A stretch of 5,812 nt of DNA. Source: Anaerolineae bacterium (GTDB taxonomy: Bacteria > Chloroflexota > Anaerolineae > SpSt-600). Under the pieces are notes generated by a model. It was not told the DNA's origin and searched no databases. It saw only the letters and a program-made list of their open reading frames with translations. Position numbers and translations under genes: made by a program. The stretch spans positions 1-5,812 of the forward strand of contig JAPWUT010000115.1 in NCBI GenBank assembly GCA_028275425.1. The letters are read 5' to 3'. Positions within the stretch are counted from its first letter, which is position 1; each line of letters starts with the position of its first letter. Below are positions 1 through 5,812 of this stretch, piece by piece.

Positions 1-1986
1 ACCGGGCTACCCACGGCGAAAGAGGCGGAGAGGAAGGACACCTTCTCTCCCACAACCGCAACTTTCAGCGCAACTTTCCGCCCAATCCAAGGGAAGTTCA
101 GAGTTTATAGTTCTTTGGCAACTACCTCTCTCATCTTTCCAAAAGAGAGAATCCTGGACTATTGCTCGGCCAGGATGGCTGAGGCTTTGATCAAGGATGG
201 ATTCTTACAGGGGGGCGAAGGCAGCACCGTTAAGATAAAGGGGAGCGATGTTGAGCAGGCCGTCTCCGCCTTCCTCGGTGAGGCACACCTCAGGGACGAA
301 GAGGTCGTGGCCGAGCTGCGAAGGGATCGGCGGGTGGTCATCACCAGGAAATCGGAGATTCTAAGGAGCCAGGATGTGGCAACCGCCCTACGGCTGCTCA
401 CAGATCAGGAAGGCGACAATAGGACCCAAAGGCAAGAGCAGGCAAACCTGATCAAAGAGAAGGTTGCATCGCTCCTTGAAGTAGCAAAGGAGGCTCTGGA
501 GCGCAGGGTCCTGGACGAGGTAAAGGGGAGGGGCTTACAATTCGCTACCCTTTTCCTGGAAACACTGACCCGTGAGCCTCAGCCTGGGGAAGTTGACAGA
601 ACTACCACATCGCTATTGGGCTTGCGGCGGAGAATAGAGCTGAAAGGCGTCCCGGAGAGGGCGCTGGAAGAAGCCGAGAGGAGCTACGCCAGGGCGAAAA
701 GCCAGCTCAGAGCATTTGAGGGGAACATTTTTTGGAAAGGGATGAGGTTTCTCCCGTTTTTCTTCAGGTCCCTGTGGCAGCGCACATTGAAGGAGCGCAT
801 CTCAAGTTGCCTTACGTACATGGAAGAGGCTAACGAGAGGGCCCTTGACATTGAGGCCCAGAGGAGGGCCTCGGATCTCTACAACGCTCTGGTAGCGGAG
901 GCGAAGCGCCTTCTATTAAGCCTGGCCCAGGTCCGTCAGAAGCTGGTGGTTGCCGCAGAGAAACTCTCGGCCGAGGCTGAAGATAAGCTAAAGCCTCCCT
1001 CGGCCTTAGAGGGGGTATACGAGCTGGTCACAGAGGTGGTTGATGCCGATTACATCAAGCGATACTACGAAGAGAGAGCAGTCTCCATTGACTTCCCCAC
1101 CGCCTTCCGGGAATTCGCCCGGAGCCTGCCGGATATGAGGGTGGCCCAGTTGGAGATGAGGAGCGATAAAGATTATATCAACCGGCTGAAGGAATATGCT
1201 GCCGGCTACTTCCGGGAAGGCCTGGAAAAGATTCACGTGCTCGACATCCTGAGCGAAAGAGCACCTGAGGAAATAGAGGAGCAATTCCAGAAGCTCACGA
1301 GTCACTGCGAGCCATTCTGCAGGTATGATAGGGCCGGCCTCGGCGAGGAGCCAGAACCTATCTTCGTGTCCATCATCGGCGTCGAGGATAAGGGTGACCT
1401 CAGGATTCCGGAGCGCTACCGCAACGAGGCCATTTCTACCGGCCTCAGGCACCGCATTGATGCCTTCAGGGCTTTCCACGGCATCCCCGCTTTCCTCATA
1501 AGCGATATGGGAGAATACAAAAGCTGCTACGAGCGGGCGAGGAGCGGCATAGATCCATTGCACATTGGCAAGGGATGGGAAAGGTTTGAAGACCTCTTCC
1601 CTGAGCTGAAGAGGGAAGCCAGGGACACCTTTGCCCTTGCCTTGGCCTTTGACTTCATCGTTCAGATTGGGGAGTGGTACTACTTTGACCCCGAGCGGAA
1701 ATACAAGGAAAAGGGGGTGCGACCACCTCAAGAGAACAGGCTCGCCCAAGGGAGGGAGAAAGCGGAGGAGGCCTTCATTGAAAGGGATGAGGTGGTGAAG
1801 AGGGCGATGGAGCTTATTGAAGAGGAGATCGCCAGGAAAGGAAATGAGGCCACCGTAAACTTCCTCCGGCAAAAGGTAGAGGAATGCGAAGGGAAAATTA
1901 GGGACTATCCCACCAGTGCCCTGCGGGAGTTTTGGGAGAAGGATGTTGAAGTCTTCAGGCGGAAGATAAGAGCTTTGCAAGGGTAA
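1..1986 (+). CDS. Tubulin/FtsZ-like protein, 5'-truncated by the window edge
   Basis: The frame is open from base 1 to the TAA at 1984-1986 (661 visible codons). The TTG at 115 has no ribosome-binding site and falls inside a conserved motif, so it is not the start. Codons 36-50 (YSS, then P47 and R50) match the same motif in the next gene with identical spacing (Y267, P278, R281). There it follows the nucleotide-binding domain, so roughly 230 or more residues are missing on the left. Visible order by codon: end of the GTPase-like domain (about 1-90); charged helices (141-240); a short aromatic segment (244-259, WKGMRFLPFFFRSLW); more coiled coil (263-335); the shared C-terminal domain with LDILSER (414-420), RHRIDAF (483-489) and PLHIGKGW (519-526); and a charged helical tail (about 580-660). 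The C-terminal motifs resemble those I know from bacterial tubulin-like (Tubulin_2-type) proteins. Probably cytoplasmic and polymer-forming; whether it binds GTP cannot be judged here. Confidence 0.75.
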   Translation, partial: TGLPTAKEAERKDTFSPTTATFSATFRPIQGKFRVYSSLATTSLIFPKERILDYCSARMAEALIKDGFLQGGEGSTVKIKGSDVEQAVSAFLGEAHLRDEEVVAELRRDRRVVITRKSEILRSQDVATALRLLTDQEGDNRTQRQEQANLIKEKVASLLEVAKEALERRVLDEVKGRGLQFATLFLETLTREPQPGEVDRTTTSLLGLRRRIELKGVPERALEEAERSYARAKSQLRAFEGNIFWKGMRFLPFFFRSLWQRTLKERISSCLTYMEEANERALDIEAQRRASDLYNALVAEAKRLLLSLAQVRQKLVVAAEKLSAEAEDKLKPPSALEGVYELVTEVVDADYIKRYYEERAVSIDFPTAFREFARSLPDMRVAQLEMRSDKDYINRLKEYAAGYFREGLEKIHVLDILSERAPEEIEEQFQKLTSHCEPFCRYDRAGLGEEPEPIFVSIIGVEDKGDLRIPERYRNEAISTGLRHRIDAFRAFHGIPAFLISDMGEYKSCYERARSGIDPLHIGKGWERFEDLFPELKREARDTFALALAFDFIVQIGEWYYFDPERKYKEKGVRPPQENRLAQGREKAEEAFIERDEVVKRAMELIEEEIARKGNEATVNFLRQKVEECEGKIRDYPTSALREFWEKDVEVFRRKIRALQG

Positions 1987-2000
1987 TGGATTAAGCAATT

Positions 2001-4397
2001 ATGGAAGAGAAGTTAAGCATCACAGCGTCCCCCTCAGTGGTGATAGGCCTGGGAGAATTTGGGCTGAGAATAGTTGAGAGAGTCCGAGCCGAGCTTATTG
2101 AAGTTGAGCCAAAGCTGGAGCTCATCACCGGTTTCGTGGCTGTGCGAGGGGTGGGCGAAGGTAGAATAGAGGCCTCCCCCCTCACTGATTCGCCCATTGA
2201 GGGCGAATGCGTGGACATGCCCCGGCGTGAGGCCTTCCAAGCGTTCAAAGAAGCCTTGCCCCAGGCGCAAGCTCAGGTACATGAAGCCCTAAGGAAGGTA
2301 AGGCTCCACCAGAGTTTGGTTGCCGTTGGGAAGCGGCCGGAGGAGGTCGGCCTCTACGTTTACATCGTGGCTGACTTGCGGGAGGGCATCCCAAGCGGCA
2401 TCATCCTTCCCCTGTCCTATCAAGTCCATGGCCTCCTTGCAGATCAACCTTACCATTACATTGTCGGCCTCCTCTCAATCGCCAACTTCTCTCCACCCTT
2501 GGAGCAACCCAAGGAGAGGGCAATGTTGTATGCCACACTTAAGGAGTTGGATTACTTCATGCGGATGCCTTACGCCAAGGCCAGTGTGAACGAGTTGATG
2601 GGCTTTCCCGTAAGTGGTCCTCCCCTTAACCGCTGCTATTTGTTTGATGTGACCAAGGAAGATGGTTCCCTGGTTGAGGGACCCGAGGAGTTGCGTAGCG
2701 CCATGGGCTGCTTCTTGCTTGCTCTACTTATTTCCTCCTTTGAGGAGGAGGTAGGGAAAAGGCTCCATCGCCTCAGTTTGGTGGAGAGAGGCGGATTCTA
2801 TTCCAGCGGAGGGGTAGCCGTTTTATCCTACCCCGTGGATAGAGCAACAATTTGGTGCGCGGCTAAACTGGGAAAAGATTTCATAGAGGAGCAACTTCTC
2901 AATCCATCACGCCTCAACCTCAGCGCTCTGAACGAGGAGGGCGAACGGGTAGGGGAGGAGGCCTTAAGCCTTAAAAAGTGGACGGAAGAGCTAATAAATG
3001 GGATACCGGCCAGAATGATCGGCGAAGGACTCCACATTGAGTTGGAGGTGGATAGGCCGAATTTTGGCCAGATAGCTAAGGAGGATTGGGCCGACAGAAT
3101 CGCCAGCTTTGACTCCCTCTTTGGAACACACCGCTTCCCTCTCTATTGGCGCAAGCTGGAGGAGAATGCCTCCCAGCTCCATGAGCGGGTCATATCTCGG
3201 CTCTCCGAAGCCCTTGATTCCACCCTCACGGAGGCTCGGCTTTACCCTTCTGGCATCCCAGGAACTCGGAAAATCCTGGAAAAGCTTGAGGAAACCTTGG
3301 CGAAGCGGAAGCAAGAATTGGAGCGATGTAGGGCCGATTTTCCCTCAGACCCCGAGGGAGACTTACGCGCCTTGGAGGAAGCTGCCCTGAACTTCCCGCC
3401 CTTCCTTGCCCTCTTAGCCCGGCTTCTACTCCTCTGTGTCTTGGAGGTTTACCTCGTCCTTCCCTTATTCCTGTTGCTTGGCTTCCCTCTCCTCTTTTCC
3501 CTCCCCCTTCTCCTCACCATTTGTCTCCTCACCGTGGCAGGTGGCTTATATTGGTTCAAGCGAGAGGACGACATCCTCATTCAGAAACGGGAGAGGTGCA
3601 TGGAGAACGTGGGGCGCAAGTACAGCGCTATGCTGGAGAGCCGAGCCATCGCCGAAATCAAGGAGATTATACAGGAAATTGAGGGATGGATTGAGGAGAT
3701 GAGGGCAAAGCTGGATGACCTCTGGAGGGAACTGGAGGAGGCGCGAGATAAGCTGCACCAGGCCATGGAAGCAAGCCTCGCAGCAAAGGAGCCTTTCGTG
3801 CGCTCGGCGGTGGGCGAGGATGTTCTTAGGGACTTCTACATCCGCTTTGCCCCTCCCAGGGAGGCTTTGCTTTCCTCTTTGCTGGAGGAGGAGGGGTTGC
3901 TCGACAATTGGAAGGACCTCAAAGAGGGGGTAATTAGGGAAAAGCTCCTTTCTTTCGGAAAGAAGGCCTTCCGCGGGCCGCTGCGGGAGGTCTCGCTTGA
4001 TCAAATCCTGCGGGAGCGGACACCCCCTTCCCCGGAGGAGAGGCTGAAGCCTCTTTTAGATTTGGCAGTGCCACTCTTGAAATTCAGCCTTGCAGGCCTC
4101 GGTGAGGGGCTTTCTGCCTGGTCAGGGGATTTCATCGCTTTAGAAGACCTTTCCTCCTCAGTGCTGAAGTCCTTCATCTCCAAGGAGTTGAGAGAAGTGG
4201 AGCCTTCTTCTACCGGTGACCGCTATCACCTCTTCCTTTGTAGGACAAGGCACCTTCTGCCCTTGATTTCCATAGGCACGGTGGTGAGACTGCTGAAGGA
4301 GCCTTACCAAAAGATGGATGAAAAGGAGAGGAGGGCTCTGCACTTATTTGACGAATGGGCCGATCTTCCGGAACCACAGGTTAGCGTTCGGAGGTGA
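2001..4397 (+). CDS. Membrane-anchored tubulin-like paralogue with degenerate GTP-binding loop
   Basis: This 798-residue protein starts at ATG 2001; an in-frame TAA at 1992-1994 rules out any upstream start. No strong ribosome-binding site is visible, so translation may be coupled to the preceding gene 14 bases away. Residues 11-21 (SPSVVIGLGEFG) form a beta-strand and GxGxxG loop as in tubulin-like proteins. Residues 120-137 (VYIVADLREGIPSGIILP) sit where family members carry the GGTGSG loop, so this signature is degraded. YSSGGVAV...P278..R281 closes the N-terminal domain. Charged coiled coil follows (about 415-463), then two hydrophobic segments (about 475-493 and 495-517) ending in YWFKRED, more coiled coil (521-605), and a C-terminal domain with LDQILRER (666-673) and RYHLFLCRTRHLLP (741-754), alignable with the upstream gene. 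It lacks that gene's long C-terminal tail. Likely a non-hydrolysing or weakly GTP-binding membrane anchor for the upstream protein (inference). Confidence 0.75.
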   Translation: MEEKLSITASPSVVIGLGEFGLRIVERVRAELIEVEPKLELITGFVAVRGVGEGRIEASPLTDSPIEGECVDMPRREAFQAFKEALPQAQAQVHEALRKVRLHQSLVAVGKRPEEVGLYVYIVADLREGIPSGIILPLSYQVHGLLADQPYHYIVGLLSIANFSPPLEQPKERAMLYATLKELDYFMRMPYAKASVNELMGFPVSGPPLNRCYLFDVTKEDGSLVEGPEELRSAMGCFLLALLISSFEEEVGKRLHRLSLVERGGFYSSGGVAVLSYPVDRATIWCAAKLGKDFIEEQLLNPSRLNLSALNEEGERVGEEALSLKKWTEELINGIPARMIGEGLHIELEVDRPNFGQIAKEDWADRIASFDSLFGTHRFPLYWRKLEENASQLHERVISRLSEALDSTLTEARLYPSGIPGTRKILEKLEETLAKRKQELERCRADFPSDPEGDLRALEEAALNFPPFLALLARLLLLCVLEVYLVLPLFLLLGFPLLFSLPLLLTICLLTVAGGLYWFKREDDILIQKRERCMENVGRKYSAMLESRAIAEIKEIIQEIEGWIEEMRAKLDDLWRELEEARDKLHQAMEASLAAKEPFVRSAVGEDVLRDFYIRFAPPREALLSSLLEEEGLLDNWKDLKEGVIREKLLSFGKKAFRGPLREVSLDQILRERTPPSPEERLKPLLDLAVPLLKFSLAGLGEGLSAWSGDFIALEDLSSSVLKSFISKELREVEPSSTGDRYHLFLCRTRHLLPLISIGTVVRLLKEPYQKMDEKERRALHLFDEWADLPEPQVSVRR

Positions 4398-4409
4398 ACG
4401 GAGACGATT

Positions 4410-4415
4410 GGGGGA
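4410..4415 (+). promoter_or_regulatory. Ribosome-binding site for the transglutaminase-like gene
   Basis: A GGGGGA-like purine run lies about 6 bases before ATG 4422 and supports that start codon. It lies in the 24-base gap after the TGA of the preceding gene. Confidence 0.55.
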
Positions 4416-4421
4416 ACGAGA

Positions 4422-5501
4422 ATGTTTAGGAAGCGTCTTTTTCAATCGGTTTTGGCCTTTGTGTTGCTCTTCTTCGTCTTGCCCACCCACCTTCTGATTT
4501 GGGCATCCACGGCCCCTCATCTTACCGTAGGTGTGAACTATAAATACTTGCTCCTCCTGTGCGTTTGCTTCCTCTTGGTTCACTTCCTGGTTGTGCTCCT
4601 CTTCAAGCTGGCGGCCATCTTCAGGCATGAGGGAAAGCTCGCTTGGGCCGATGAGCTTTGTTGGCCCGGAGATTTGCGGGGGCTGGATAGCTTTCTCCTT
4701 TGGGTTTTGCCGCTAATTTCCCTCGGCCTGGCACTGGCAGCACTCAGGTGGAGGACAGAGGATGCCCTCTTTCTTTCAGCGCTGGTGTGGTTCGGCCTGC
4801 TTCTTAACCCCAAGGAGAAACCTCCCAGGAGGCCCATCCCCCTACCTGTAAGGGTTCCGGACGGAGATATTCATAAACGCTACAGGTGGAAGTTTAGCGA
4901 GAGTTCGCCCCACTCTGCGGAGAGGGTCCCCGTGGAGTTCACCCTTGAGCTTGACATAAGCAGTGCCAGATATAAGGCATGCAAGGAGGAGCCGAGGGAA
5001 CTAAACCCGCTTCGGTGGGACAAATATGTTGTGGCCCCTCTGCCTGAGGTAGAGGTTTTAGCGGCCAAGATGGCTGAGCTCCATCGGGAGAGGGGGTATT
5101 GCACCTATGACCAGGCGGCGAACGTGTTGGCTTTTGCCCAGCAGTGCATCGTGTATACTAAGGACCTCTCGCCCGAGGGGGAGGAAATAGAGTATCCCAA
5201 ATATCCAATTGAGAGCCTGGTGGAGGAAGCCGGGGATTGTGAAGACCACGCCATCTTAGCCGCGGCGGTCTTGAAGAGGATGGGATTTGATGTAGCGCTT
5301 CTCTTCTGCCCTGGCCATGCCGCCCTTGGCGTTGCTGGTGCCGATGGGTTACCGGGCACATATATAGAGGACAGAAGAACCGGAATCAAGTATTTCTACG
5401 CCGAAACCACAGCCGAGGGGTGGGAGATAGGCGAACTGCCGCAGGAGCTAAGGGAGGAGGAGTTCATAATCCTGCCCATAGTCTTGGCTATTGAGCGGTA
5501 G
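4422..5501 (+). CDS. Multi-pass membrane protein with C-terminal transglutaminase-like domain
   Basis: This 359-residue protein starts at ATG 4422 behind a good ribosome-binding site. Hydrophobic segments lie at about 8-28, 42-62, 90-108 and a shorter 115-128. The basic N-terminus (MFRKR) and basic stretch after the last segment (NPKEKPPRR, 129-137) suggest both ends are cytoplasmic, which would put the enzyme domain inside the cell. From about residue 165 it resembles transglutaminase-like (papain-fold) proteins of archaea and bacteria: YDQAANVLAFAQ (229-240), YPKYPIESLV (258-267), the nucleophile motif GDCEDHA (C273), PGHAALGV (H299) and YFYAETTAEGWEIGELP (E328 where many relatives have Asp). 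The catalytic set therefore looks intact. Such enzymes cleave or cross-link proteins through a Cys thioester; the substrate is unknown, and the tubulin-like neighbours are candidates. It is in the same frame as the preceding gene, separated by its stop codon and eight codons. Family assignment is firm; topology is not. Confidence 0.85.
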   Translation: MFRKRLFQSVLAFVLLFFVLPTHLLIWASTAPHLTVGVNYKYLLLLCVCFLLVHFLVVLLFKLAAIFRHEGKLAWADELCWPGDLRGLDSFLLWVLPLISLGLALAALRWRTEDALFLSALVWFGLLLNPKEKPPRRPIPLPVRVPDGDIHKRYRWKFSESSPHSAERVPVEFTLELDISSARYKACKEEPRELNPLRWDKYVVAPLPEVEVLAAKMAELHRERGYCTYDQAANVLAFAQQCIVYTKDLSPEGEEIEYPKYPIESLVEEAGDCEDHAILAAAVLKRMGFDVALLFCPGHAALGVAGADGLPGTYIEDRRTGIKYFYAETTAEGWEIGELPQELREEEFIILPIVLAIER

Positions 5502-5571
5502 GGGGAGTGAGGTCGCCACAGGCTGACAGGAGGCTAAAGGCCCAAGGAGGCTGATTTCAATCGGTTCAAGC
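5502..5571. other. Intergenic stretch after the operon, no clear terminator
   Basis: A small hairpin can be drawn (GTC-GCC at 5512-5517, loop ACA, GGC-T-GAC at 5521-5527), but no T-run follows, so it is not a convincing intrinsic terminator. The octamer AGGAGGCT occurs twice (5528-5535 and 5545-5552). No coding potential was seen. Confidence 0.4.
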
Positions 5572-5600
5572 TTGCCCTTACCGGTGGGATAGGTTAAAAT
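5572..5600 (+). promoter_or_regulatory. Candidate sigma70-type promoter
   Basis: TTGCCC (5572-5577, 4 of 6 matches to the -35 consensus) is followed after 17 bases by TAAAAT (5595-5600, 5 of 6 matches to the -10 consensus). Transcription would start near 5607 and run through the hairpin region. The -10 overlaps a perfect short dyad, GGTTA-AAATA-TAACC (5592-5606). The match is decent but could be chance. Confidence 0.35.
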
Positions 5601-5612
5601 ATAACCAACCGA

Positions 5613-5793
5613 GCATGCCCAAGATTTCCAACGCCGCAGCCGGCTTCACAGTACCCTTCCGGACTACGGAAGAGGGAAGTGGGCGGCAATGCGAAAGGGC
5701 GGAGCTTGCCTGGCGTAAGCCAATGGCCAAAATCCGAGGATGAAGGGGGGTTGGGGCACTTTTGGCGATCCTCGGATTTTTGGCCCGGGTTGC
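5613..5793 (+). ncRNA. Predicted structured RNA (hairpin array), possibly HEARO/omega-RNA-like
   Basis: Consecutive non-overlapping stems can be drawn by eye on the + strand. First, CCCTTCCG (5654-5661) pairs with CGGAA-GA-GGG (5667-5676) around a 5-base loop. Second, GGCAA (5685-5689) pairs with TTGCC (5706-5710) around a loop containing GCGAAAGGGCGG. Third, TGGC-GTAA-GCCA (5711-5722) has a GNRA-type tetraloop, which favours the + strand. Fourth is a long stem of 5725-5740 with 5769-5785. The stems are nearly contiguous and follow a candidate promoter. The compact layout in an intergenic region is typical of a structured RNA. The HEARO family (RNA of IscB-type nuclease elements, lying just upstream of the nuclease gene) is my best guess from memory of its general look, not from a search. 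A regulatory leader of the next gene is the alternative. The boundaries are approximate. Confidence 0.5.
5725..5785. repeat. Long imperfect inverted repeat
   Basis: The left arm GGCCAAAATCCGAGGA (5725-5740) is the reverse complement of the right arm TCCTCGGATTTTTGGCC (5769-5785), apart from one extra base in the A/T run. The 28-base G-rich loop (5741-5768) separates the arms. It reads as the strongest stem of the adjacent structured RNA. A mobile-element end is possible, but with arms this close together a hairpin is likelier. A run of five T lies within the right arm rather than after it, so it is not a standard terminator. Confidence 0.8.
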
Positions 5794-5812
5794 AACTAAA
5801 AGTAGGGGTTAA

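Noticed and set aside
1006..1998. Long antisense open frame of 330 codons
   Set aside because: It lies wholly opposite the first gene, whose family motifs are clear. Its Pro/Leu-rich product is what the reverse complement of Glu/Lys/Arg-rich codons gives.
3546..4004. Antisense open frame of 152 codons
   Set aside because: It lies opposite the coiled-coil region of the second gene, with no own ribosome-binding site or recognisable domain.
5512..5527. Hairpin after the third gene as terminator
   Set aside because: The stem is short with a bulge and no T-run follows.
5615..5743. Small open frame of 42 codons starting at ATG 5615
   Set aside because: It has no ribosome-binding site, no recognisable motif, and runs across the stems of the predicted RNA; base pairing explains the sequence better.
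5740..5799. 19-codon open frame starting at ATG 5740
   Set aside because: It lies in the loop and right arm of the long inverted repeat, and the only purine-rich stretch is directly against the start codon.
5502..5812. tRNA, tmRNA, RNase P or cobalamin riboswitch
   Set aside because: No cloverleaf or family core motif could be found by eye. A brief resemblance of GAGGGAAGTGGG to the cobalamin riboswitch region is not backed by its other conserved boxes.

Overview
The window is bacterial-looking DNA with close-packed genes, all on the + strand, and a structured non-coding tail. Arginine codons are strikingly rich in AGG, and the proteins are very rich in Glu, Lys and Arg. That is typical of thermophiles. 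With the purine-rich ribosome-binding site at 4410-4415 and the gene families present, it suggests a thermophilic bacterium, perhaps of the Chloroflexota or a similar deep lineage. This placement is a low-confidence inference.

Positions 1-5501 hold three tightly spaced genes (gaps of 14 and 24 bases), which probably form one operon whose promoter lies left of the window. Gene 1 (1-1986) is cut by the left edge. Its reading frame is open from base 1, and its content matches the middle and C-terminal part of a bacterial tubulin/FtsZ-like protein. Gene 2 (2001-4397) is complete and is a paralogue of gene 1: it has an N-terminal nucleotide-binding-like fold with a degraded glycine loop, then a coiled coil, a two-helix membrane hairpin, another coiled coil, and a C-terminal domain shared with gene 1. 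Gene 3 (4422-5501) encodes a multi-pass membrane protein with a C-terminal transglutaminase-like (papain-fold) domain that retains a Cys/His/Glu set.

Together the genes look like a membrane-attached cytoskeletal or membrane-remodelling module: two different tubulin-like subunits, one anchored in the membrane, and a membrane-bound protease or transamidase-like enzyme. Divergent FtsZ/tubulin families have been proposed from genome context to act in multi-component membrane-remodelling systems. The pairing seen here (tubulin-like paralogue, membrane-anchored degenerate paralogue, membrane transglutaminase) is my inference.

Positions 5502-5812 contain no convincing protein gene. They hold a candidate promoter (5572-5600) followed by a run of hairpins on the + strand (5654-5785), including a stem with a GUAA tetraloop and a long stem of 16-17 bases per arm. 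This is probably a structured RNA. A HEARO/omega-RNA-type element, with its nuclease gene just beyond the right edge, is the leading but unproven idea.
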